Of a DNA stretch of 64,000 nucleotides, positions 37,001-50,700 are shown one piece after another (position 1 is the stretch's first letter; each line of letters starts with the position of its first letter). The notes beneath the pieces were generated by a model that saw nothing but the letters and a program-made list of their open reading frames with translations, ran no database searches and was not told where the DNA came from. Source of the stretch: Strongylocentrotus purpuratus (Eukaryota > Echinodermata > Echinoidea > Camarodonta > Strongylocentrotidae); assembly GCF_000002235.5 (NCBI RefSeq), contig NW_022145615.1, positions 28,756,921-28,820,920 of the forward strand, read 5' to 3'. The position numbers and the translations under genes were made by a program.

Positions 37001-40000
37001 CCATTCTTCAGCAGCCTTCCAGCTCACCCTGATAATCACAAAAATATTAAAATAATTCTCTCAAAACAAAATCTGATGATCAAAGTAATTGTTTTTAAAA
37101 ACATCCAGGAAGCCTTAAGATCTAAATCCTTTATACAATTTTCTTTTCATAAGCTGCAAAGCATGTGTAATCTGAGAACAAAATATCACTATTTAATATT
37201 TATTCAGATTATTCAAGATGCAATTTATGATTTGCTAGAATATTCTGGTCTGGAGGTAGTGGATATACACTGTGTGGTACACAGACTAATAGAGATATAG
37301 GTGAAGTTGAATATCCACACATTTCAAGAGTTTATAAGTCAAGTATTTTAAGTCACCAAAGAGGTACTTTGTTCAAGATTTGTTGAATATGGAAATATTC
37401 ATCATAACCATTTGATATAGTTTTTAAAAAAAATTGCAAAGCATATACACAAATTATAAAGTGATTTTCCTCTTTATTAAGCAGTACTGCTTAAAATTTG
37501 ATCTCCTAAAAACCCATATCTGATGATTAAGTAAAGGGTAGATTGTCCATGCACAATGCAGATGAATATTAACATATTTGACTGACCTATCAATGTTCTG
37601 CTGGTCAATATGGCTGATGAGAGCTTCTTCTAGTTTCCTCAAGACAGACTTGGCACAGAGATCACTGCCTTTCACACACGACATCATCAAGTTCACTATA
37701 ATAATAAAGAAAGAAACAAATCGTTAAGGGATTAAGTGATCATTAATGGGCATACTGTCTAACATAAATTTTTAGATGTGACATTTATTAAAAAGCCACA
37801 ATGCACAGATTTCTTCAAGTAAAGTGGCACCGTCTTCTGAGGCAGAAAGAAAAAAATCATTAAATCCTCTTTGGAAGTTGCGATTCACAGGGAAATTTAT
37901 TAGACTGGATGAAGGACAGTACAATCTGGGGGGTGTTTCACAAAGATCCTAAGTCAAACTTAACACTGAGTTGGACTTAAAAATTATGGAAAGCCATTAG
38001 CATCTTTAAAAATATTTTGTAAACAATATTTTTAAAGGCATAAAATCATTGATTCGGTTCATTCATATTTTCTATATTTCATGTTCTTGATGTGGAATTT
38101 ATGAAAAGTCTAAACTACTTGAATTTTTGCTTTTAATTATATTTTAAGGCAATAAATGGCTCTCCATAATTTTAAAGTCCAACTTAGAGTTAAGTTCAAC
38201 TTAGGATCTTTGTGAAACACCCCCCTGCAGTCTTACTCACCCATGTCTCTCTCTACCGTCTCCTTCTTTTCCTTCAGGTTCTTCTCAAGACTGACCCCTT
38301 GTTGACCTTTGACACCTGACCTGTTAGCAGGGGTCAGTTGACCCTTGAGATGGTCAGCGATGGTCCTGACGGCCTGGAGGTCAGTACGAAGAGATAGACT
38401 ATCCCTGCCCAGCATCTCTATGAATGCAGTACAGGCAGCACAGATGGACGGGTTGGTGAAGCTACGTACCGCCGTCGTGTAGGCCTTCACATACACCTCA
38501 AACAATCTGGGGATGAAAATATCACAATTACAGCTGTTTATGTCATTGTTTATGTCTTTGTGTACATTCCTTATAAATGGGATCATGTAAATAAGAGCAA
38601 AGACACTGTTTGTATAAATGTAGGAATCTCTTTATCTCTTTCACTCAGTCTATTTTTCCTTCTCTCTCTCCTTCTCTCTCTCTCTCTCTCTCCCTCCCTG
38701 GTGTGAGATTTATTGCAATTGAAAATTAATTGAAAATTAATTCAGGCAATCATTTGTAGCACAAATTTTGCTGACAGCCACTCTCATGACCTTATGATCA
38801 CTTTATTGCTAGGAAAAAAAAGAGTATCACAATTACAACTGTTGCTACTATAAATTTAAAGGCAACTCTATCAATTACATATAATGGAAGGGAACCAGTA
38901 AAATTAACAAAGCAATACACCTTTTTGTTGGTAATGAGCAGTACACCGATGTATAAACTTTAAACATGGAATTATGTATTTGTTTAAAAGAGTCAAGGTG
39001 AAGACCAAAACATACATTTTCTTGGTAAGCACATTGCCATCTTGTAACAGACTTGTGATGAAGGTGGTATACGCAAAAGATGGCCGCCCTTGTCTCAGGT
39101 AGTACGTGTAGCTGAATGCCTCGGTGTAGGCGTAACGTTCAATCAGACTTGAGTCTGCAAAGTACGGCATCTCACTGGTAGTGTCTAAATAGCAAAAGAG
39201 AAACAAAGAAGAATAATAGTAAATGTATAATCAATATTTTAGGACAGACATGATCTGAGTAATACAAAGTCCACAGAATAACATTTGGATTCATATTTCA
39301 GCATAATTCAACATAGTATGCAGCTGTACTTATTGTGGCGGTCTACCAGTAATTACTTTCACTATCATAATTCTCCCTCTGTTGCAAATTTTCAGAGTGC
39401 AAGCCTACTTAGGCCTGCTACCAAAGGATACATGATCTTCATGGATTGGCAGTCCTCCAATTGAAGAACAATCATTTACATATACATGTACATGTACATA
39501 TAAGTGTACAACAATGCAATTCAATAACATATTAAAATTGAAGTTGAAATTATGTAATTATCGTTGATATGGAAATGTGTTTTCACTAGTTTCAGTTCAC
39601 AAATCAATTTACAAAATGAATTATTCATTATTATAGACAGTTATAATGCAACATTTCATTTTTTATTTTAATTTCAAATATGAAGTAGATTAAATAAATA
39701 TAGAGGAAAATAGAAATAGTGAAAAAGAGAATAAAGATACATTTAAACAAGCAATGTGAAAATGTTTCTAGATGACAAATATATCAAGATAGACACATAG
39801 AAAGATAGAGAGAAAAAATAATAAGAGGTTTTTATAATTTTTGTTGTTGAAATTTCTTTCTTACCTTCTGGATGCATGACCTTATTGGTACTTTGCCAGA
39901 GGAATAACTTCCTGGGGTCAAGTGGACAATTTCCCTAAAAATGAAAATCACATTTGTAATGATTTGCTCTATTTACTATGATGAATAGTGTCAAAATGAT

Positions 40001-43000
40001 ATGGCTTTTAATAACTGTCAAAGAGTGTATTTAATGATGAATTTGAAATTTCATTAAATTTGAAACTGCTGATTTATTACATGACATTGTCATGTGCCAT
40101 GGTGAAATTATTGAATAGATGCATGGGTCATCTTGAAAAATTTTATTCAAAATTCCTGATTATATTTTGACTACATCTTAAAACAATTTGCTATCCACAC
40201 ATTCTTTAAACAATGAACAGTGATATTGTTACTTCAGCTCTCAAACTAAACAATTTCAAAATTTCAGGTTTGGGCTTTTCTTTTGACCACATGGCAGTGT
40301 AGCTAAAGATTTCCTAAAGCGCTCACAATGTTAGAATGTTTGTAGATAAAGCTGTATAAGATCAAAGAGCCCAATTCAATCCTTGTAATATGTTAATTTG
40401 TATGAAGGAAAAGAAATTAGATAAACAGAATGGCAAACATTTGAAATAAATTGCACCAATAATAAAAAGTTAATAATGTTTGAAATATGAGATCACTTGG
40501 TCAATGCGAATCACAAGTTGGCTGTTTGGTCGGTAGATTGTGATGTAGTACTCGATAACTCTTCCATTTGCCATGAACAGAGAATATCATTAATTTCTCT
40601 GAAGTGCCTACTCCCTTGGAGCACTAGTCAAAATACATAATGGATAGCAAACTTTCACCAGTCTACTTTTCTGATTTTTCTGCTCTCCTCTAGAGTAGTT
40701 TGCTATAAGGTTGCATTTCCCTTTGAACGTAAATGCATGAATTGTTTTACCTGGAGGAGTTCATACACAGTGATGTCTTGAGTCTTGATACCGTCTATGC
40801 TAGAGGGTGGGAAGACGGCAGAGAGGAGCTTGGGGTAAGGACGTAGAGCTTGCTTGAGTTTGTCACCATCTAGCTTCCATAGCTTTTCATCTTCATTGGT
40901 AGCAGGGGTAAGAGCCTTCAAAACATGAGACACATAACAATGAGATCATTTGGTGTTTTGACAATTCAAGGTGAAGAAATATGTGCCCCAATTTTCATAA
41001 TTTTTGTCAGTATTTGTCTATAAAATATATCTCAACATCTCATATCGTATGTCAGTTGTTTTTTTTTTCTCTCTCTCTTTTCTTTCTTTTTCCTTTACTT
41101 TCTCTCTCTCTCTCTCTTTCTCACTCACTCACTCACACTTTTTCTCCATCTAATTCCATCTTTACATGAGCACCCATGTGTAAGTCTATGTCTCTCTCTC
41201 TCTCTCTCTCTCTTTTACTCTCTCCTACTCACACACTAATTCACTCATTTTTAATAATTCTTAATCCATCCTATCATTTTGTCTATGTGTCTGCAATTGT
41301 CTGTCTCTCAGTGTATCTTTCACTCTCTCTAACCAAATCTCACTCATTTGTATTCTAATGATGTCTCAGGCTATCCCTCCCTCCCTGTCTCTCTCTGTCC
41401 ATGTCTCTCTCTCCCTCTCTTCACCCCTCTCTCTCTCCCTCTCTCCACCCCCTCTCTTATCATTCGCACCCCTCTTCCCTCTCAAACCAACCTCTGGAAT
41501 GGATCCTGGTGCATAGCGCAGTGTTGCTATGGCGATGATGGGATATCCTGCATCCAGGAGACGGGATACGGTGGGCTGGGTGACTTTCATCAAGAGTCTA
41601 GCATTCGAGAGACTAGCTTGGAAAACCAATGATGGGTCTAGAAGGAACAGAAAAATGGTGACATTCTATGACCATTTATCTAATGACTTCAAAATGAAAC
41701 AAAGGCATAATTAAGCACATGTACACAAGTGAAAAAGTGAAATGCTAAAGAGAACTCCAGATTGTAAACAAAATACTTTGATTAAAATCAGAAAAATCAG
41801 AGAAATAGGTCAAAGAAAGATTTAGGAAGACCTACACAAAAATGATGAGGGATTTACAACTTTTGTTTACATCAAGAAGATCACCAATCAAGATTTTCAA
41901 AGGTAGATCAATTACACATAGACATTTGGTCAAACAAAAATGTACAATTTCTTTCTTTTCATCCAAAAAGATGTGTAACACTCTAAGAATTGACTATCCT
42001 AATAATTAGGAGTGAATGATAACCTGCATAAGAACTGGGAGAGATTGTACATGTAGCATGAACAAGGCAAGCATTTAAGTTTCATCACTACTTGTATACT
42101 TGTATACTACCTACCGGACACCTGTCTTCCGATCCACCTGAAGTGTAGCATGATCTCAAGCCAGGGGCACTGGGCTAGGGGTAGCTGAAGACTCATCACC
42201 TCATTCTCTGACAAGCAAAGACTAAGATTTGAAGAAACACAGATAAATAGAGAATGAGATACCATGTGCAATAAATGAAGTTACAAGGTTAGTATTCTTT
42301 TACTATTCCTTCATCAAAATTGAACTTAGTAATAAAACTAGAAGGGGATTCCATCTGACAAGTTGATTTGGATAAAATTCGAAATGGGAGATAAAGGGTA
42401 AATGAGAATGAAAGTGAAATATCTCACCACCGATGAATTAATTACAGTTTTTTGGCAATGAAATTAATATTCTAGGATTTCCTTTGTAAGTTACTCTCCA
42501 TTTATTTCTTTGCAAAAATCAAACTCCTCTTAAAACCTCTCTTCTTGACTGCTATCAAAGGAACAGAGTGTATTTACTTCATATAAAGTATGGCATTTTT
42601 ACATTCCTAACTATACTCTAAATCGTTTGGGATGGCTAAGGAAAAACATTATGTTTCGAGTAGAATATGAATTTGCTATGTCCATGGAATAACAAATTCT
42701 ATGGGCAAAGCATAATTCCGTTCGTTATTGAGTGATCTACTTGTAGATGTATCTAACCGTTCATCTAACATACTTACCTGTAGAAATCTAAGAAGGCATA
42801 CAACAATCCTGGCAGTTGCTTCTCTATGCACATCTCAAGGAACCACTGCTTGTAAGAAGGCGCCACAGAGGCCGTCTCTGACCTCTGACCTAGAGGGTGA
42901 GGATGTCGGAACAGCTGCCGTGTGCTACTCAGACGCCTTGTAAGAAGGTCAAAGGTCGCCAGTTCGGTAGAGCTGAATATCCCATGCCTACAGATTTTTT

Positions 43001-45085
43001 TATTTTGGAAATTAGGAACGCAAACATTGACAATGAACATATAATGCTGGTAGCAAGTAATGTCCAAGATTACAAGAGGGAGCAAGGGAGTAAATGCACA
43101 AAACTCCAAAAGAACAAGGCGCTTCTCTGCATATACTGTATGCCTCAAATGTTAATACCAAACTATAATGTCCACATGGAGATTCTAAGATTCTTATCAT
43201 GTAAAGGTAAGTACGGTAGTTAAATTGATTTGTCTTCATTAAAGTTAGAGAATTTTTAATACTGAACTCCACAACAAACCATCTTTAATTTTATTTCATA
43301 AGGATAAATAATTTCAAAAATATGAGAATTAGAAAAGGTTGTAAACCTGGCTAATTCATCCAAGATCTTCTCTTGCAGGTCTGGCAAGCAGGATTCCATC
43401 TTGTGAACCACTCCGGGGAATAGCTTCAGGTCATGTAGCCAAGGGTTCACTGCTTCCGTTGATGAAGTTGAAAGGTCAGGATTAAGAGTTAAGCTTGATC
43501 TAATCCAGAGCTTAAGCTGATCCCAGTGATGGTGTGAAGTGAGGTAAGACCAGGCTGAATCCGCACTGAGGTTGTAGTTGATAGAGGGGTCTGTAAAACA
43601 GAGAGATTGAAGACAGAATCTGATTAGGATTAAGAGCTAAGCTTGATCTAATCCAGAGCTTAAGCTGATCCCACTGGTGGTGTGAAGTGAGGTAGGACCA
43701 GGCTGAATTCGCACTGAGGTTGTAGTTGATGGAGGGGTCTGTAAAGCAGAGAGATTAAAGACAGAATCTGATTAAGATTAAGTATTTAAAGCCCCACTGC
43801 ACTACTTATAGCAACTTACACCCTCTATATAGCAAACAATGCCTAAGCCGTGCCTGTTGGTCCCCCATGATCCTCTTTTTCTTATGTTAATTGAGAGATG
43901 ATTTGATGGGATAACCACCTGTCAGTGACCATGCAGGGAGGTCTAATCCCTCATGCCCAAACTAGAGCAGGTAGTATCTAAGCTGCATGTAGATTAATTC
44001 AGAATCAAAGATGATTGTTGAAGTGAGACAGGAACAGACTGAATCTGTGCTCAGTTTGAAGATAATTAAGGATCTAATAATATTAATAATAATAAAAACG
44101 GTGCTTATGAAGCGCTTACCACCAAAGTCTCTAAGCGCTAAAACACATGGATTGAAGAAATGATTAGATATTACAATTGATTCTTAATTTGATCTCATCC
44201 AGAGTTGTAGCTAGTCCCAATAATGGTGAATCTGCATCGATGTTGTATTGATGGAGAAAACTATAAATCCAAAATATTGAAGTAATCAGATCAGTACATT
44301 TCATCATCCATCAATTACTCACTAATATTCCATTGCCATGTTCTTTATGCAACTTTCCTTTCACTCCTGTAATACTTATGCACATATGTTCCACGAGCAA
44401 CAAAAGAAAATCAGCAGCTGCTAAATGTCCTTCATTGATGTTGAATCTGCTGTCACAGGCAGCTTCCAGTCATACACTGCTTCGAATCATGAACCATCAC
44501 AATACTTGAACATCTTTGAGTACTTTTCTTCTATTCGTTAGCAGTCACATGACATAATCAAGGTAGTACCACTGAATGAAACTGAAAGAAGTTCAATTAC
44601 TTCCTTTTATACACAATAACCACCCTCCATAATGTGTGCCAATAGTTTTGAGTATATTTCTTTTCCTCATTTGAAAGTGACTAATCTTCTATGTGCAATA
44701 ATGATCAGCTAATTACATGTACTTGTATTGTCATAGCACTTTTGAATACAATTTATCTTTCTACACAATGCCTTGATATTCCTTCTTTGTTTCCTTGATA
44801 ATATCTCTCTCTTTAAGAAGTGACTTCACTCTCATTTCTATTAGATGACTCTGTGCATTTATGTATCCTATGCAATGTACATTTAGAATTAATTTAAATA
44901 TTTACTTTACATCTCCATGAAAATGAGTTGAATAATTTCAGTCTTTCTTTTATCAAATTAATCTGTACCTTTATATGTACCTTGTATAATATATAATTTC
45001 AAATTATTTGGAACATTTTCCTCATATTTCCTCAACAATGGATTTGAAAGAGATTGAATCATACAAATAGAATTAGAAAGACAAG

Positions 45086-45121
<36 letters not shown>

Positions 45122-45833
45122 TTGGGAAAGACAAATAGAAACAGATGAACAGACACAGAGATGTATATAAAGAGAGAGAGAGGGACAGACGGATGGACAT
45201 ACAGACAGAGTTAGCGGGAGGGGGGGGGGGGGGGGGAGCAGATAGAGAAATACAGAGACAGATGGAGATGGAAGTGAGAAAGACAGACAGACACAGACAG
45301 ATAGAGACAGGGTGAGAGGGGAAAGAGAAAGAGAAAGAGACAGACAAAAGAAGGAGGAAATGGGGGAGAAAAAGACAAATTGAGAGAGAAAGACAGTTAG
45401 AGACAGACAGATGGAGACAGAGGGAGAGGGGAGAGAGAAAGACAGACAGACAGACAGAGTTAAAAGGAGAATGTAGAAAGAAAGAGAGATTGAGAAAGAT
45501 AGACAGACAGACATATAGAGACAGAGATAGAAAGGAGTGAGAATGACTAACAGAGAAACAGAGACAGACAGAAAGACGGAGACAGAGAAAGAGGGAAATA
45601 AGAAATAGAGATTAAGAGAAAGACAGAGACAGACATGTGGTGGCAGAGGGAGAGGGGAGAGAGAGACAGACAGACAGAGAAAGAATGAGAAAGGAGAAAA
45701 AAAAGAGATATTGAGAGATAGAAAGGAGTGAGAAAGAGAGGAAGACAACCAACCTTTGCTCTTTGATGCAAGGAGTCTCTCCAGATTGAGAAAGACAGAT
45801 AGAAACAGACAAACAGACACATACAGATATAGA

Positions 45834-45867
<34 letters not shown>

Positions 45868-47205
45868 GGGATAGACAGACAGAGATAGAGTGAGAGGGGG
45901 GATAAAGGGAATGAGAGTGAGAGAGAAAGACAGATAGACAGATAGAGACAGACACAGACAGAGAGAGAGAGGGGAAAGAGAGATTGAAAGACAGAAATGA
46001 GTGAGAGAGAGAGGAAGACAACCAACCCACCTTTGCTCTTTGATGCAAGGAGTCTCTCCAGGAGGATCCGATCCCTCGTCTCCTGCTTCCAGCTCCTGAC
46101 CCACTCCAGGACAACATGGCCGTAGTTGAAGTTCTCACAGTTCGCCGGCTCACCTGACACCATGATGTCTCCTCTCACAGCGATGTCTTCAAGATATTGC
46201 TTGGCTTCCGGGTCACTGGGTGGGATCCACTCCTCTCTTTGCTTGTCACCTTCGTGCCTTTATGATTCAAAAGTATTACATAGTCACAAAATCTTAGGTG
46301 ACAAAAGGTACATTTTGTTTGAAATGTCATGTGTAGGGAAGGTAATCAAGAAAACAAATACAGAGTGGAGATTTCTATTCCTAGAAGATGAAGAATTTGT
46401 TGATGATTTTGGCAAGTGTTATGTACTAATTTTTATGTGTACATGTATTTGCCATGATAGATATGCTATATTGACATGAACGTGTAGATGAAATGTATTT
46501 TTTAAAAGATGACGAATATGATGCATAATTAAAAGGATTTTTTTTTCTCCAAAAGGTTACGAGCCTTCAACATTTCAAACAAAGGAAGACAAAGCAGTGT
46601 TAAGCCATGTACATCAAACAATTAATGCTTCTTGTTCTTTTCTGCAGCTAGAGCATTTGCTTTCCAGACGTGAAGCAAATGTTCTCACAAATTTCTCCTC
46701 TTCAATATTCTGAAGCTAAAATTGTTGCTTTTTCAAATGACTGACGATAAATATCTATAATAAATAAATAATAATTTTTTTTTTTTTGAGATCAAACATA
46801 CATACATTTATTTATTTATTTATTTCCTCTCATAGGGTGGATAGCCCTTTCAGCACAGCTGATTTTCAAAGGGGTTCACAAACATAAAAATAACAATAAA
46901 TATACAGTAAATTATACAATAATATGTAAAACATTGCAAATGCAAGAAGTAAGGCAATGAATATGTACATGTAGTTACAACAACTAAACTTCTAACAAAC
47001 TAATGTACAAAACAAACAAACAATAATACAGTTAATTGCAGATATTCAACTAAAACGACAACAAGCATGCGAGTAAAACTGTAAAACGGATAACACAACA
47101 CAAAAAAAATCAAAGTAAACATAAGAGAAAAACAAAAAGAAAAAAACAAAACAAGACAGGAATAAAAGGATGGGTATAATATTTATCACGTTTATCAAGT
47201 ATTTA

Positions 47206-47254
<49 letters not shown>

Positions 47255-47737
47255 ATAATAATTATAACATAACTAATAGAATATCAATTTGAAGGTAAAA
47301 ATTGTAAAAAGGACAAGACAATGTTCAGTCTATTTGAGTTCATTAATAAATCTCATGATAAATGCCTCTTTGCTCTTTTCTGAAGCAATGCATGTAGGAT
47401 CTCTACTTTCTGAAAGGACTTAAAACAAATCATCACATGACCCCTACCGTTTGCTCTTTTCTGAAGCGAGAGCCTTTGCCTTCTCAAACGACAGACAGGT
47501 GTAGAGATGTTCCAACTGATGGACAAAATGGACCATGTCGGCTTCCTCCTTGGTCAAGTCTTGTGATAGGTTCAGCTCAGTAATCTGTGGTTTGTTCAAA
47601 AGATGAAATGAACTAAAGTCTTCTCTTTTTCACGAGTCAATAAAGAGACAGACAGACAGGCAGACAAAGGGAGACGAACAGATACAGACTTACACATGCA
47701 ACAGACAGAATAAGATGGAGAAAAGTGTGAGTGAGAA

Positions 47738-47770
<33 letters not shown>

Positions 47771-50700
47771 GGGAGAGCAAGCAAGGGGAGAAGAACCAAA
47801 TGAAAGAAAGTAAGTGATATATGGAATGAGCCAGAAGTATTTTATCTCTGTATATGAGCTAACCTTCTTCTGGCTACACATAGACAAAGTGTATTCCTTC
47901 AGTACAACAACAACAACAACAAAATGTATCATTTATATTACAGTTTAAGGTGAACATTATATCAGCTAAGAATATATTGTGAAATTATAACTCTACATAA
48001 CTATTTATTCTAAAAGTTGAGTTTTCAACTTCTCATACATCAAGGTCTAGACTACAAGATTTGTCATGGTCTCGTGGATACGTCCCCGGACTGCATGTGG
48101 ATCACATGGTTTGCGGTTTCGAATCCTGCCACGGCACTAATATCCTTTGGCAAGATATAACTTTACATTTGCCACTCTCCATCCAGGTGTAGTGAATGGG
48201 TTCCTGGTAGGAATTAATTCCTTTAACACTTTTAGCACCTTAGGGCAGCTGGGCTAAAGCCGGGGTTATAGTAATATTACGTAGGCACCTTGGATATGAA
48301 ATGGATATGTGCGCACTATGAGTGTACATGTAGCTATTATTATTATTACTATTATCATTATTAACCCCATTGCCTACTGGAGCTGGTAGGCCCCTGTATT
48401 AACCCTATGGGAAGGAGAGAGTTCAGTAGTCAGTGGGTTAACATTGGTTTGTATGAATACTTACCAAGAAGTCCCTCAATCCTGTATTTGCAGTGTAAAG
48501 GCAGATCTTCTTGATTTCTTCGGTGACATTGAATCCCTATCATATGACAAAACACACACACAGAATTGAATTCTGCTAGAAATTGAAAAAATGTATTCAA
48601 AATATTAAAAATGGATAGTCAGAGGCAAATTGAATGTTCATTGAACAAGACACACATTCTTAAAACTTATTGAGTGGTATTCTCATACGGTAAAGTTAAG
48701 CCGGGAATAAGTCCAGACGAAACAAGAATTTTATTTCACACTTCTATGGAATGCTAGGTTTCATCTTCCTCCTTCAATATTTATGGCAAAGATAATCTAC
48801 CAAAGACTTTGTTGAAATTCAGTTCATACTCATATTATTTTTTTCTTCCCATTTCATTTCAAAATTAATTTTTTGGACACTTTTAATTGAAGGATTAACA
48901 TAATCTGTACAGGGTAAATGATTTGGCAACAGACACACCATAAAAGTGTGGACTAACTTAGTACGCGCTACCGGAATACCACCCATTATGTTCATTTTTA
49001 ATGCTTCCCTTCATACATCTATTTGTACTCACAGACATGTTAAGGGCAATAACAAATTGCAATTGTTGTTCTACACAAAGACAAATAATGTTTTATGATA
49101 TGCATAATCCTCTGTCATATTGTGAGTAGCATTAACTCCAACTAAAAACTAGTCAAATGCCATATTTAAATAATCAGATTATTAATTATTTCCTTTTCTT
49201 ACAGGGGAGTAACGATTCCTTGAATGTCTTTTTCTAACCTACCAAGTTTTTAAGCATTGTGTAAGCTGTCTCTGTCTCTGCATTTAGAAGCGAGGCATAG
49301 ACCTGAGCAAGGCCACTATCTACCAGGAGAGGGAGCCCTTTAGATTCCAATGATGTGAGAGCTTGCTGCTGCGCCTCTGTTTGTTGAAGCTGTTGATGGT
49401 GCCGTTGCTTCCTCAGGAATGCCTGGGCCAAAGGAATCTGGCGTTTCAAGATGGCACCTTGGATGATTTCCTGTCGAAGGTGAAAGGTCAAAAGGCAATA
49501 CAAAATGTGACCGATTTAAAAATTATGATAGGGAAGAAGTGTGATAGTCTGCATTTTTTTAAGTTGGTGTGCAATGTAATTTCATGAGGACAATTTTTTT
49601 TAAAATTATAGTTTATGCATCTATGATTTATTTTTAAATGGAAATTGTCACTGCAACAGGTTTCTCATGGACAATACATTGTCCCTATCCGTGAAAGATA
49701 CATTTCAATGAAAACTGCTACTGCAACAGGTTTCTTATGGTCACTTAAATCGGCCCTTTCTGTAAAAGATACATCTTTCAATGGCAATTGTCGCTGCAAC
49801 AAATCGACCCTATAATCATTATAATAAAACGTCATACGATACCTGCGGGGACATAGCTTTCCAAGCATGCATTGTAGCTAACATCGTCTTGTCTGTACCT
49901 GAGTAGTATGTATCAGAAGGAGATAGGCCACCTACATGCATATCAATCAGAAGGAAAATAATGTATACATATCAGACATTCATGCTTTACATAGAACTTC
50001 TCATTGGGAAATGGTGTTGAGAAGAGTCGAGAGCTCCCATGGAAGGGCATCACATGCGCATGGTGATGACGGTGATGATATAGAGCTACATGTATTCACT
50101 CTACAAGGTCTTGGTCATGGTCATGGCATCTAATTTTCCCACTGTTCATGAAGTCTAAAATGGAATTGGTTTTAAGCATCCAATGATTATATCTTTTACA
50201 CCCCTCCCCCCAAATTCGTTTAGATTTCCATACAGAAAATCTATGACTGAAATCTCTGTATATTCTTGTATTCAAAGTGAGTCTAATATCTTAATTCAGT
50301 AATTTTATATATTTGTGAATACACTGATGTGAAAGATTATAAGAGAAAGTTTCAAGCTTTAATATAATCTACAAAGAATAAGATAAATCAAACAAGAGTA
50401 GGAAAACAGTGAATGCAAGCAAATAAAAATGGAAGGGAGAAAAGAAAAGCAAAAAAATTAAATATATATATTATTCATAAATAAGATAAAGATCTTTAGA
50501 AATGTACACAATATATAACTTCAGTTGATAAAAATAGAAATTTTAGTGATATATTAGATGGATCTACGACTGCGTGCAGTCGAAAATGATGCCTCCGCCA
50601 TATAGTGATTTTACAAACCAAAACAGAAGCATTTTTAAAATCAAGTTTGATTGTCATCCATTAACCAATGTCTAAATTTAATAATAATAATGTTAAAAAA

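Noticed and set aside
42115-42207. Exon 15 starting at the CAG acceptor (42208-42210)
   Set aside because: It gives an immediate in-frame stop after exon 14. The TTAG acceptor (42222-42225) gives [13 protein letters not shown] in frame.
45059-46153. 364-codon - strand ORF, Ser/Leu-rich
   Set aside because: Only the first about 30 codons (within exon 12) are real coding sequence in some frame; the rest is the GA satellite read as CT repeats.
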